DNA of 64,000 bases from contig NZ_JACVVE010000004.1 of NCBI RefSeq assembly GCF_016648105.1, positions 1 to 64,000 of the forward strand. The letters run 5' to 3'. The stretch is from Pseudomonas sp. S31 (lineage in GTDB: Bacteria; Pseudomonadota; Gammaproteobacteria; Pseudomonadales; Pseudomonadaceae). Each line of letters starts with the position of its first letter. The stretch's first letter is position 1. Position numbers and translations under genes: made by a program. Shown here piece by piece: positions 8,563-16,781 of this stretch. The notes under the pieces are model-generated. The model did not search any database, was not told the DNA's origin, and was given only the letters and a program-made list of their open reading frames with translations.

Positions 8563-9873
8563 ATGCTCAAATGGTGCTCGCGTTCGATCTTCCTGCAAGT
8601 CGTGCTCGGCCTTGCCCTCGGCATCGCCTGCGGCCTCAGCTTCCCCGACCTTTCCTTGCAGCTCAAACCCCTGGGCGACGGCTTCATCAAGCTGATCAAG
8701 ATGCTCATCGGGCTGATCGTGTTCTGCGTGGTGGTCAGCGGTATCTCCGGCGCTGGCGATCTGAAGAAGGTCGGGCGCATCGGCCTGAAGTCGGTGATCT
8801 ACTTCGAAGTCCTCACCACCCTGGCCCTGGTCATCGGCCTGGTGTTCGCCTTCAGCAGCGGCATCGGTAGCGGCGCCAACATCCACCTCGACCAGTTGTC
8901 CAGCGCCGACGCCAGCAGCCTGGCAGAGCGCGGCCAGCATATTCATGGCGCCACTGCTTTCTTCATGGACCTGATCCCCACCTCGGTGGTAGGTGCCTTC
9001 GCCGACAACAATATCCTCCAGGTGCTGCTGTTCTCGGTGCTGTTCGGCAGCGCGCTGAACCTGGTGGGCGACTCGGCCGCCGGCATCTCGCGGCTGATCA
9101 ACGAACTCAGCCACGTGGTGTTCCGCATCATGGGCATGATCGTGCGCCTGGCGCCGATCGGCGTGTTCGGCGCCATCGCCTTCACCACCAGCAAGTACGG
9201 CCTGGAGTCGCTGCAGCACCTGGGCGGTCTGGTGGCGCTGTTCTACCTGACCTGCGCCGGCTTCGTGCTGATCGTCCTCGGCACGGTGATGCGCCTGTCC
9301 GGGCTGAAGCTGCTGCCGTTCATCAAGTACCTGCGCGAGGAACTGACCATCGTCCTCGGCACCGCCTCGTCCGACGCCGTGCTGCCGCAGATCATGCGCA
9401 AGCTGGAACACCTGGGCATCGGCAGCTCCACCGTTGGCCTGGTGATCCCCACCGGTTATTCGTTCAACCTCGACGGTTTCTCGATCTACCTGACCCTGGC
9501 CATCGTGTTCATCGCCAACGCCACCGGCACGCCACTGGAGATGACCGACCTGCTGACCATCCTGCTGGTGTCGCTGGTGACGTCCAAGGGCGCCCATGGC
9601 ATCCCAGGCTCAGCGCTGGTGATTCTCGCCGCTACCCTGACCGCCGTGCCGGCCATCCCCGTGGTGGGCCTGGTACTGGTGCTGGCGGTGGACTGGTTCA
9701 TGGGCATCGGCCGGGCGCTGACCAACCTGATCGGCAACTGCGTCGCCACCGTGGCCATCGCGCGCTGGGAGAAGGACATCGACCTGGAACGCGCGCACAA
9801 CGTGCTCGACGGCAAGCCAGGCTTTGCCCATGCTCCGCGCAAGCCGGGCAATGCCCAGCAACAGGAATTCTGA
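8563..9873 (+). CDS. DctA-like C4-dicarboxylate/proton symporter (DAACS family)
   Basis: 436 aa inner-membrane carrier from the ATG at 8563. Signature segments of the dicarboxylate/amino acid:cation symporter family are present: GTASSDAVLPQIM (serine-rich re-entrant loop), PTGYSFNLDGFSIYLT, and TSKGAHGIPGSALVIL with a following ALTNLIGNCVAT. These sit closer to DctA than to GltP, suggesting succinate, fumarate or malate uptake. The substrate cannot be fixed from sequence. The longer in-frame reading from 8194 overlaps the preceding gene and lacks transporter features. Two FCD-type regulators follow on the same strand, and a palindromic candidate operator lies upstream, so transport is probably induced by its substrate. 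Confidence 0.87.
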   Translation: MLKWCSRSIFLQVVLGLALGIACGLSFPDLSLQLKPLGDGFIKLIKMLIGLIVFCVVVSGISGAGDLKKVGRIGLKSVIYFEVLTTLALVIGLVFAFSSGIGSGANIHLDQLSSADASSLAERGQHIHGATAFFMDLIPTSVVGAFADNNILQVLLFSVLFGSALNLVGDSAAGISRLINELSHVVFRIMGMIVRLAPIGVFGAIAFTTSKYGLESLQHLGGLVALFYLTCAGFVLIVLGTVMRLSGLKLLPFIKYLREELTIVLGTASSDAVLPQIMRKLEHLGIGSSTVGLVIPTGYSFNLDGFSIYLTLAIVFIANATGTPLEMTDLLTILLVSLVTSKGAHGIPGSALVILAATLTAVPAIPVVGLVLVLAVDWFMGIGRALTNLIGNCVATVAIARWEKDIDLERAHNVLDGKPGFAHAPRKPGNAQQQEF

Positions 9874-9916
9874 CCAAAGCCGGCCGGCATCGCGCCGGCC
9901 ACTCCAGGAGCACACC

Positions 9917-10624
9917 GTGATCAGCTCATCGACCGTCGTCAACTCAGTGGTGGAAAAACTGCGCAAGGCCCTCGCCCGCGGGCAATGGCGCAGCGGCGAC
10001 ATGCTGCCCGGCCAACGCGAACTGGCCGAACAGCTGGGCATCAGCCGCCCCAGCCTGCGCGAAGCGGTGATCGTGCTGGAAACCTTGGGCCTGGTGCGTT
10101 CGCTGCCGGGCAAGGGCGTGCTGGTGCTCGATGCCGAGCCAGACAACGCCGAGTCGCCCGGCAGCGAGGCCAGCGCCGCCGCCAGCCTGGCCGACGTGCT
10201 GGAGCTGCGCTACACCCTCGAGCCTTTCATCGTCGGCCTGGTCGCACAGTCGGCCAACAGCCAGGACATCGGCCAGTTGCGCCTGACCCTGATGGACATG
10301 CGCGAAGCCCTCGAAGCCGAGGACAGCGAAGCCGGCGTGACAGCCTACATCGCCTTCCACGAGGCGCTGTTCGCCCTGACCAGCAACCCGATCTTCCAGA
10401 GTGTGGTGCAACAGACCGGCAACGCCCTCAAGCAGAGCGCCGAGATGCTGCGCAACTCACCCGAACACCTGCAAGCGCGCCTGCGCGAGAACGAAGCGGT
10501 GGTACGTGCCATCCGCGAGCGCAACAGCGCCCAGGCCAGTTCCCAGATGCGCCAGCATATTCTCGCCGAAGGCCAGCGCATGGGTATCGAGCTGAACATC
10601 CCCGAAGAACAACCAGGCCCCTAG
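9917..10624 (+). CDS. FadR-type (GntR/FCD) transcriptional regulator
   Basis: 235 aa from a GTG at 9917 chosen because AGGAG (9906-9910) sits just before it; the earlier in-frame ATG lies inside the carrier gene. The N-terminal winged helix includes LPGQRELAEQLGISRPSLRE. The C-terminal all-helical FCD ligand domain carries the usual metal/ligand Asp-His pattern (YIAFHEALF and later residues). It lies 43 nt after the DctA-like gene and likely controls it through the TGGTC-type palindrome. Family members bind carboxylates such as lactate, glycolate or C4 acids. Confidence 0.88.
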   Translation: MISSSTVVNSVVEKLRKALARGQWRSGDMLPGQRELAEQLGISRPSLREAVIVLETLGLVRSLPGKGVLVLDAEPDNAESPGSEASAAASLADVLELRYTLEPFIVGLVAQSANSQDIGQLRLTLMDMREALEAEDSEAGVTAYIAFHEALFALTSNPIFQSVVQQTGNALKQSAEMLRNSPEHLQARLRENEAVVRAIRERNSAQASSQMRQHILAEGQRMGIELNIPEEQPGP

Positions 10625-10639
10625 CCGTTGGAGCGCGCC

Positions 10640-11302
10640 ATGACTGCCTACCTGCCCGCCTTACTCGCCAACGGCGAAACCCGCCTGTCGGCCGAGCAGA
10701 TCTACCCTCGCCTGTTCGACGCGATCCTCGAACAACGCCTGCCACCGGGCAGCCTGCTGCCCGAGCAAGCCCTGGGCGATGCCTTCGGCGTCAGCCGCAC
10801 GGTGATCCGCCGCGTGCTCGGGCGCTTGTCGGACCAGCAGGTGGTAGTGCAGCGCCCCAGCCACACCGCCCACCTGGCTGCCCCCGACCCGCAGCAGGCG
10901 CGCCAGGTACTGAGCGCCCGGCGCCTGGCCGAAACCACGCTGATCGGCCTGGCCACCCAACGCGCACGGCCCACACAGATCCGCCAACTGCGCCAACTGG
11001 TGGAACGCGAACGCCAGCACCATGAGCGCGGCGAGCGCTGCGCCGCCATCCGCCTGGGTGGGGAGTTTCACCTCAAGCTTGCGCAGGTAGCCGCCAACGC
11101 CCCCTTGGCGCGCTTTCTCAACGGCCTGGTGCCGATGACCTCGCTGATCATCGCCCGCTACGAATCGCCCTGCTGCGAGCACTGCGCCTGGGAGGAGCAT
11201 GCGGCGATCATCGACGCGGTCGAACGCACCGATGGCCCGGCCGCGCTGGCCTTGATGCACGAGCACCTGGACCGCCTGGAAGCCAAGCTCGACCTGGGCT
11301 GA
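10640..11302 (+). CDS. second GntR/FCD transcriptional regulator
   Basis: 220 aa from the ATG at 10640 (an in-frame TTG at 10628 is possible). The N-terminal winged helix reads LPEQALGDAFGVSRTVIRRVLGRL. An FCD-type helical domain follows, with GGEFHLKLAQ and a C-terminal HAAIIDAVE segment. It begins 15 nt after the preceding FCD regulator and is probably co-transcribed with it. Tandem FCD regulators beside one transporter are unusual. This one may act on another operon or respond to a different acid. Confidence 0.85.
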   Translation: MTAYLPALLANGETRLSAEQIYPRLFDAILEQRLPPGSLLPEQALGDAFGVSRTVIRRVLGRLSDQQVVVQRPSHTAHLAAPDPQQARQVLSARRLAETTLIGLATQRARPTQIRQLRQLVERERQHHERGERCAAIRLGGEFHLKLAQVAANAPLARFLNGLVPMTSLIIARYESPCCEHCAWEEHAAIIDAVERTDGPAALALMHEHLDRLEAKLDLG

Positions 11303-11385
11303 ACCGGCGATGGGCTGCCAGGCAGTTGCGCGAACACCCCCCTATACTCGGGGAACCCCCGCCTCTCCCCCAAGGAGGCAGCCAA

Positions 11386-12417
11386 GTGAGCCTGCGCTGT
11401 CCAATCCTGCTTTGCCTGCTGCTGGCCCTTGCCGGCTGCGCGAGCAAACGCCCGCCCCCACCACCGCCCCCGGTGGCATTGACGCCGGCGATGTGGCAAC
11501 GCCTGGACCGCGAGCTGATCGACGCTTCGGTCGGCGCCGCCGGCTCCGCCAACGACTATGCGCGACGCTCGATGCGGGTATGGAAGGAGCAGGTGCAGCA
11601 ACGCACCGAGCAGGATTTCATCCCCTGGTTCACCGGCTACTGGACCCAGCAGTGGCTGACGCTGAAGGTGGCCTGGTACAAGATCGACAGCGGCGAAGGC
11701 CGTGAACCTGCCGAAAAGCGCCTGGCCCTGTACCTGCAGGAGCAATACCAGGAACGGGTGATCGAGCCAGTGGCCGAGCAGATCAACCCCGAAGGCATCC
11801 GCGACCGCGCCTGCGAGCTGTACCTGCAACTGTTCGCCCAGCAATTGCCGGCACTGATCGCCCGCTACAACGCGCCTCCCGAACAGGTCAGCCAGCGCCT
11901 CAACCGCATCCCCGCCATCGCCCTGGGCCCGCCGGATGCGCGCAACGCCAGCCTGTACCAGCTGCTGCGGGCCAAGCCGCTGGACCAGCAACCGGCTTGG
12001 CAAGCCTTGCGCCAGCACCTGCATGTGCAGGCCAGCAAAGGGCCGGGACGGACTGACGTGGGGCTGTCGTCGGTGGCCACCCAGGCCAGCGAGAAGCTGA
12101 GCGCCACCCTGGCGCCACGGGGCATCGCCAGCGCCGTCGCCTCGGCGGTGGGCAAGGTGGCCGGGGCGATGATCTCGGTGGCGACGGCCGGCTACGGCAT
12201 GATCACCCATGATCGTGAACAACCGCAGATGGTCGAGCAACTGCGGGTGATTCTCAACGTGGCGCTGAACCAGGAATGGCAGGAGCTGATGGAGAATCGC
12301 CAGAGCGGCGCCATGGCCGGGGTGTACTACCTGTCCGGCCAGGTGGAGGACAGCCTGCTGGCCAGCGCCCCTCGATCGCAGCCGCAGGAGCCGCTGCTGA
12401 TCCGCCTACCCCCATGA
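11386..12417 (+). CDS. uncharacterised lipoprotein
   Basis: 343 aa from a GTG at 11386 preceded by a clear Shine-Dalgarno (AAGGAGG, 11372-11378). It has an N-terminal lipoprotein signal ending LALAGC, with the lipid-modified cysteine at residue 18, then a run of seven prolines (residues ~23-29). The body is helical and rich in Gln, Glu and Trp. A Gly/Ala-rich stretch at residues ~235-275 (SAVASAVGKVAGAMISVATAG) could be an amphipathic or membrane-inserting segment. I do not recognise the family and assign no function. The 83-nt gap from the FCD regulator and its own ribosome site suggest separate expression. It is followed by a REP element. Confidence 0.8.
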   Translation: MSLRCPILLCLLLALAGCASKRPPPPPPPVALTPAMWQRLDRELIDASVGAAGSANDYARRSMRVWKEQVQQRTEQDFIPWFTGYWTQQWLTLKVAWYKIDSGEGREPAEKRLALYLQEQYQERVIEPVAEQINPEGIRDRACELYLQLFAQQLPALIARYNAPPEQVSQRLNRIPAIALGPPDARNASLYQLLRAKPLDQQPAWQALRQHLHVQASKGPGRTDVGLSSVATQASEKLSATLAPRGIASAVASAVGKVAGAMISVATAGYGMITHDREQPQMVEQLRVILNVALNQEWQELMENRQSGAMAGVYYLSGQVEDSLLASAPRSQPQEPLLIRLPP

Positions 12418-12432
12418 CCCCGCCGCACGGCC

Positions 12433-12478
12433 GTGTAGGAGCGGCTTCAGCCGCGAACACGGGCATCGCCCGTGCCAT
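12433..12478. repeat. Pseudomonas REP element
   Basis: GTAGGAGCGGCTTCAGCCGC followed by an imperfect stem around CGGGCATCGCCCG. It is of the REP type seen many times in P. putida-group intergenic DNA, placed between two convergent genes. Confidence 0.75.
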
Positions 12479-12490
12479 GCGGCGCCGATC

Positions 12491-13555
12491 TCAGGCCGCC
12501 ACCGCCCGCCCGACCTTGCCCCGCCGCACCCAGGCCAGCACCACCGCCGCCATCAGCACGAAGCCCAGGTAGCCGAAGAACGGATACACCTCACCCACCA
12601 GGCTGATGAACCCCACCAGGCTGCAGACGAATGCCGCCACCCCGGTCACCACCGAGCCCCAGCGGAACCGCGCGGTGCCCACCGGCAACAGCCGCGAGAG
12701 GAACGAGAACAGCGTCCCCACCGCCGTGTTGACGATCATGCCGAAGATGATCAGGCACATCACCACCCCCAGCACCGGCGAAACTTCGCTGGCGATCGAC
12801 AGCATCGGCATCGGTAGGTCGGCGACGCTGTCCAGGCGCGACAACAACCCCGCGCTCATCACCAGCATCAACCCGCCCAACGCCAGGCCACCGAGCAATC
12901 CACCCCAGATAGCGGTCTTCTCGCCCTTGGCCGAGCCCCCGAGAATCGCCAGGATCGGCGCCCCGGCGACGATGTTGTACGACACATACAGCAACGCCCC
13001 CAGCAACCAGTGCCGGGTCCCGGCCTGCTGCTGGCTGGCCAGCACATCCAGGGCCGCGAAGCTCTGCTCGCGGGTGAATACCCCGTACAGGGCGATGGCC
13101 GACGCCACCAGGATCAGCAGCGGCGTGATCGCGCCGATGGCGAGGATGACATTGCGCACGTCCAGGCACACGATGCCCACCACCAGCAGGGTCACCAGCA
13201 CGCTGCCGGCCAGCGCCGGGATGCCGAACTGCTGCTCCAGCAAGGCGCCACCGCCCGCCAGCATCACCACGGTGACGGCGAACATGAAGAAGGTGATCAG
13301 CCAGTCGACGAACAGCCCCAGGTGGCGCCCGCAGATCGCCTGGATCACATCCTTGTGCGAGGTCGCCCGCTGGCGATTGCCCAACCCTGCCAGGGCCATG
13401 CCGAGGAAGGTGAAGAGCGCGGCGCTGACCAGCGCGCCCAGCAGCCCCCAGACCCCGAAATCGACGAAGAACAGCAACAGTTCCCGCCCGGACGCAAAGC
13501 CCGCCCCCACGATGACGCCGACGAACGCGCCGGCGATTTTCAGCTGTTCCTGCAT
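12491..13555 (-). CDS. YkvI-family inner-membrane transporter-like protein
   Basis: 354 aa from the ATG at 13553-13555 (MQEQLKIAGAFVGVIVGAGF). There are about ten hydrophobic segments across the whole length. The opening GAFVGVIVGAGFASGRE and later YNIVAGAPILAILGG are typical of the YkvI-like branch of the APC/NSS-type carrier fold, which is uncharacterised biochemically. It is the last gene of a leftward unit with a RidA-like protein and a DauA-like oxidoreductase. It is therefore probably the uptake system for the amino acid or amine that the oxidoreductase deaminates. The longer in-frame reading to 13789 crosses the ridA-like gene and is rejected. Confidence 0.85.
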   Translation of the reverse strand: MQEQLKIAGAFVGVIVGAGFASGRELLLFFVDFGVWGLLGALVSAALFTFLGMALAGLGNRQRATSHKDVIQAICGRHLGLFVDWLITFFMFAVTVVMLAGGGALLEQQFGIPALAGSVLVTLLVVGIVCLDVRNVILAIGAITPLLILVASAIALYGVFTREQSFAALDVLASQQQAGTRHWLLGALLYVSYNIVAGAPILAILGGSAKGEKTAIWGGLLGGLALGGLMLVMSAGLLSRLDSVADLPMPMLSIASEVSPVLGVVMCLIIFGMIVNTAVGTLFSFLSRLLPVGTARFRWGSVVTGVAAFVCSLVGFISLVGEVYPFFGYLGFVLMAAVVLAWVRRGKVGRAVAA

Positions 13556-13602
13556 GTGGACCTCTGGATTTATTGTTGTTGTGCCCGGCGACCGAACCTG
13601 GT

Positions 13603-13974
13603 TCAGCCGACGTACGCCTGGACTTCGATCTCCACGTCCACGCCCAGCGCCAGGGCCGACGCCACCGTGGAGCGCACCGGCAGCGCAGCGCCGAAGAATT
13701 CCTTGTAGACCTCGTTGAAACCGGCGAAATGGCTCATGTCCGACAGCCACACCGTGACCTTGACCACCTGGTCGAAACGCGCCTCGCACGCCGCCAGGCT
13801 CTCGGCGATGCGCTCGCAGGCGGCGCGGGTCTGGGCCTGGATATCGCCGCGCACGACTTCACCGCTCGGCGTCATCGGCACCTGGCCGGAGAGGAACAGG
13901 AAGCCACCGGCCTTCACCGCACGAGAGAACGGGAACGGCAGGCTGCTGGGAACGCGCTGGATGTCATTGCTCAT
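13603..13974 (-). CDS. RidA-family enamine/imine deaminase
   Basis: 123 aa, the usual RidA/YjgF length. The family core is visible: GGFLFLSGQVPM near the N-terminus, and PVRSTVASALA carrying the conserved arginine that binds the carboxylate of imine substrates. RidA proteins hydrolyse reactive 2-aminoacrylate-type imines released by amine oxidation. The position between a DauA-like flavin oxidoreductase and a transporter fits that role: the oxidoreductase makes an imino acid and this protein speeds its hydrolysis to the keto acid. It lies 18 nt after the oxidoreductase gene and 47 nt before the transporter. Confidence 0.92.
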   Translation of the reverse strand: MSNDIQRVPSSLPFPFSRAVKAGGFLFLSGQVPMTPSGEVVRGDIQAQTRAACERIAESLAACEARFDQVVKVTVWLSDMSHFAGFNEVYKEFFGAALPVRSTVASALALGVDVEIEVQAYVG

Positions 13975-13992
13975 GAAAATAGCCTCTTGGGT

Positions 13993-15123
13993 TTATTGGA
14001 AACGGGCCGGGGACAAGCGCGCAGGGCTCACCCCCTGGGCAGTCAGGCTCGGGCACAGCGGGCGCCCGAGCAGCAGGTCGGCAGCCAGGCGCGAAGCCCC
14101 GGCGGCCGACTGGATGCCATAGCCGCCCTGTGCCGCCAGCCAGAAAAACGCCGGCATGTGCGCATCGAAGCCGATCACCAGGTCGCCATCGGCGACGAAC
14201 GAGCGCAACCCCGCCCAGCTATGGCTGGGCCGACGGATCGCCAGGGTGGTCATGGCTTCGATGTTGTAGATGCCCAGGGCTATGTCCAGCTCCTCGGGCA
14301 CCACGTCCTGTGGCTCGACCGGGTCGGCGTTGGCTGGGGAGCCCAGCAGCTGGCCGGCATCGGGCTTGAAATAGAAGCTTTCGTCGACACCGATCACCGC
14401 TGGCCAGGCGGCAAAATCCTGGTCGGCCGGGCCAGGGAAGGTGAACGCGCTGCGCCGGCAGGGTTGCAGGCCGATACGCGCCACCCCCGCCTGCTCCGCC
14501 ACCTGGTCGGCCCAGGCCCCCGCAGCATTGACCAATTGCCGGGCCTGGAGCTGGCTACCATCGGCCAGGCGCACCTGCCACAGCTCATCCTGGTAACGGG
14601 CCTGCAACAACTCGGCATTGCAACGCAGCTCGCCGCCGGCCGCCTTGAAACCCCGCAGGAAACCCTGGTGCAGGGCATGCACATCCAGATCCATGGCCCC
14701 AGGTTCGTGAACCGCACCAGCAAGAATATCGCCACGCAGGCTCGGCACCATGGCCAGCGCCGCGTCGCGATCGAGCAGGCTCACCTCGGTGCCGTTGGCC
14801 TGGTTCTGCGCGTAGGTATCGGCCAGCAATTCGCGCTGTTCGACGCTGGCCACGTACAGGCAGCCACGCGGCTCCAGCAGCGGGTGCTCGCAGAAACCGG
14901 CCGGTGGCGCCTCGTAGAACGCCCGGCTGGCCCGGGTCAGTGCCTGGATCTGCGGCGTGCCGTAGGCCTCCATGAACATCGCCGCTGAGCGCCCGGTGGC
15001 ATGGTAGCCGGGCTGCGACTCGCGCTCGAGCAACAGCACCCGGTGCTCGCCAGCCAGGCGATAGCCCAGGGATGCGCCAGCGATGCCGGCGCCGATGATC
15101 AGGGTGTCGTAGATCTGCGTCAT
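13993..15123 (-). CDS. DauA-like FAD-dependent D-amino acid dehydrogenase
   Basis: 376 aa with an N-terminal FAD Rossmann motif GAGIAG (residues 11-16) and a DAO fold. It aligns end to end with my recollection of P. aeruginosa D-arginine dehydrogenase DauA: GYHATGRSAA, PPAGFCEHPLL, DESFYFKPDAG, LGSPANADPVEPQDV, WAGLRSFVADGDLV and FFWLAAQGGYGIQ all correspond. The carboxylate-binding Arg of RRSAFTF and of AGLRSF, and Tyr54 (DauA Tyr53), are kept. However, DauA Glu87, which reads the basic side chain, is Cys88 here, and DauA His48 is Met49. The substrate is therefore probably not D-Arg or D-Lys. It is the first gene of the operon with ridA and the YkvI-like transporter, and divergent from an XRE-cupin regulator. 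Confidence 0.87.
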   Translation of the reverse strand: MTQIYDTLIIGAGIAGASLGYRLAGEHRVLLLERESQPGYHATGRSAAMFMEAYGTPQIQALTRASRAFYEAPPAGFCEHPLLEPRGCLYVASVEQRELLADTYAQNQANGTEVSLLDRDAALAMVPSLRGDILAGAVHEPGAMDLDVHALHQGFLRGFKAAGGELRCNAELLQARYQDELWQVRLADGSQLQARQLVNAAGAWADQVAEQAGVARIGLQPCRRSAFTFPGPADQDFAAWPAVIGVDESFYFKPDAGQLLGSPANADPVEPQDVVPEELDIALGIYNIEAMTTLAIRRPSHSWAGLRSFVADGDLVIGFDAHMPAFFWLAAQGGYGIQSAAGASRLAADLLLGRPLCPSLTAQGVSPARLSPARFQ

Positions 15124-15150
15124 GCACGCTCCTGTCGGAAATTATCATTT

Positions 15151-15175
15151 ATGAGAATTCTAATATATGAGAATT
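15151..15175. promoter_or_regulatory. direct repeat, candidate operator in the divergent promoter
   Basis: ATGAGAATT occurs at 15151-15159 and again at 15167-15175, a 16-bp repeat unit in an AT-rich patch between the DauA-like gene and the XRE-cupin regulator gene. The rest of the region is GC-rich, so this is the likely promoter/operator core. Confidence 0.5.
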
Positions 15176-15246
15176 TATCAATGTGCAAGCGCCCACGGTA
15201 AGATGCCGACCAAAGCCGTACTTCCCTTGCTGTGAATGAGAGCCCG

Positions 15247-15870
15247 ATGCCCGATCAACGCCCCACCCTCCCAGGCCACCCCGGCGAGCTCCCGCTGCTC
15301 GACCGCAGCGAGGTCGGCGGCCGCTTGCGCCAGGTACGCAAGGCGCGGCAACTGACGCTCAAGCAGCTGTCGGCACTCAGCGGCGTGCCGGTGTCGACAC
15401 TGTCGAAAATGGAGTTGGCGCAGGTGTCGGTGAGCTACGAGAAACTGGCCGCTGCCGCCCGCGCCCTGGAGGTGGACATCGCCCAGTTGTTCCGCCCCAG
15501 TGGTGCCGTCAGCGCGCCGGGGCCTGCCACGGTGGTGGTCGATTCGCTGCCCGACGCCGCCGGCTACTCCACCGGCACCTACGATTACCATCCGATCGCG
15601 GGGGGCTTTCCAGGGCGGCGCATGACCCCCGCCTATGCCCGCATCATCGCCCGCGAACGCGGCCAGTTCGACGATTTTATCCGCCATCCAGGCCAGGAGT
15701 TCGCGGTGGTACTGAACGGCCGGGTGCGGATCGAGTTCGAAACCGGCGAGGCGGTGAGCATCGGCCCACAGGAAACAGCCTATTTCGACAGCCAGGTAGG
15801 GCACATCTACCTGTCGGAGAGCGAAGATGGCGGCGACGCCCACGTGATGGTCGTGATGACGGATCGCTGA
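15247..15870 (+). CDS. XRE-family regulator with C-terminal cupin domain
   Basis: 207 aa from the ATG at 15247; an in-frame GTG at 15232 would add five residues and neither has a strong ribosome site. Residues ~25-75 are a helix-turn-helix (LRQVRKARQLTLKQLSALSG, then STLSKME). Residues ~120-200 form a cupin sensor with HPGQEFAVVLNGRVRIEFETGE. Proteins of this build often control amino acid or amine catabolic operons and bind the substrate in the cupin. It diverges from the DauA-like/RidA/YkvI operon across a 123-nt gap holding an AT-rich direct repeat, so it is the likely regulator of that operon. Confidence 0.88.
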   Translation: MPDQRPTLPGHPGELPLLDRSEVGGRLRQVRKARQLTLKQLSALSGVPVSTLSKMELAQVSVSYEKLAAAARALEVDIAQLFRPSGAVSAPGPATVVVDSLPDAAGYSTGTYDYHPIAGGFPGRRMTPAYARIIARERGQFDDFIRHPGQEFAVVLNGRVRIEFETGEAVSIGPQETAYFDSQVGHIYLSESEDGGDAHVMVVMTDR

Positions 15871-15988
15871 GGCAGGCCGCCTTGGCAGGCCGGTTATAAC
15901 CTAATAACGAACAAGTCTATTTGGCTATAAAAAAATCTATATGCTGCTTCCATCCGATAACGGGCAAAGCTGGGCAGTCGAGTAGCGT

Positions 15989-16774
15989 ATGGATGTAGGT
16001 TCTTTCGGTTTCACCATTGCCGGACTGGTGGTGGGTTTCATCGTCGGCATGACCGGCGTGGGCGGCGGCTCGCTGATGACGCCGATCCTGCTCTGGTTCG
16101 GGATCAACCCTGCCACCGCCGTGGGCACCGACCTGCTCTACGCCGCCATCACCAAGGCCAGTGGCGTCTGGGTGCATGGCCGCAACAAGAACATCGACTG
16201 GAAGATCACCGGCTACCTGAGCCTGGGCAGCGTACCCGCCGCGGCGCTGACCCTGTGGTTCCTCAGTACCCTGCACACCGACACCTCGGCACTCAACGCG
16301 ATCATCAAGCAGGGCCTGGCGGCAGTGCTGATCCTCACCGCGCTGGCGATCCTGTTCAAGTCGCGCCTGCAGGCGTTCGCCAACCGCCACGCCGGTGACC
16401 ACTACCACCTCAGCGACCGCACCCTGAATACCCTGACCGTGCTCACCGGCGTGGTGCTGGGCGTGATGGTCACGCTGACCTCGATCGGTGCCGGCGCACT
16501 GGGTACCGTGGCCCTGTTCCTGCTGTACCCGTTCCTGCAGACCCGCCGCCTGGTCGGCACCGAAATCGCCCACGCCGTACCGTTGACCCTGGTCGCCGGC
16601 CTGGGCCATGCCGGCATGGGCAACCTCGACTGGTCGCTGCTGGGCTACCTGCTGCTCGGCTCGCTGCCGGGCATCTACCTGGGCAGCCACCTGACCGGGC
16701 GCATCTCCGACCGCGTGCTGCGGCCGTGCCTGGCTGGCATGCTGCTGCTGATCGGCTACAAGCTGGCGTTCTGA
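15989..16774 (+). CDS. TauE/SafE-family sulfite/organosulfur exporter
   Basis: 261 aa with about eight hydrophobic helices. The N-terminal GMTGVGGGSLMTPILLWFG and the repeated TLTSIGAGALGTVALFLLYP are the two halves of the TauE/SafE duplication. Family members move sulfite, sulfoacetate or similar anions out of the cell. The AT-rich upstream stretch (15897-15945) is typical of a promoter, but no operator was identified. It converges with the histidine phosphatase gene with only 7 nt between the stop codons. Confidence 0.88.
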   Translation: MDVGSFGFTIAGLVVGFIVGMTGVGGGSLMTPILLWFGINPATAVGTDLLYAAITKASGVWVHGRNKNIDWKITGYLSLGSVPAAALTLWFLSTLHTDTSALNAIIKQGLAAVLILTALAILFKSRLQAFANRHAGDHYHLSDRTLNTLTVLTGVVLGVMVTLTSIGAGALGTVALFLLYPFLQTRRLVGTEIAHAVPLTLVAGLGHAGMGNLDWSLLGYLLLGSLPGIYLGSHLTGRISDRVLRPCLAGMLLLIGYKLAF

Positions 16775-16781
16775 GCCCCCT

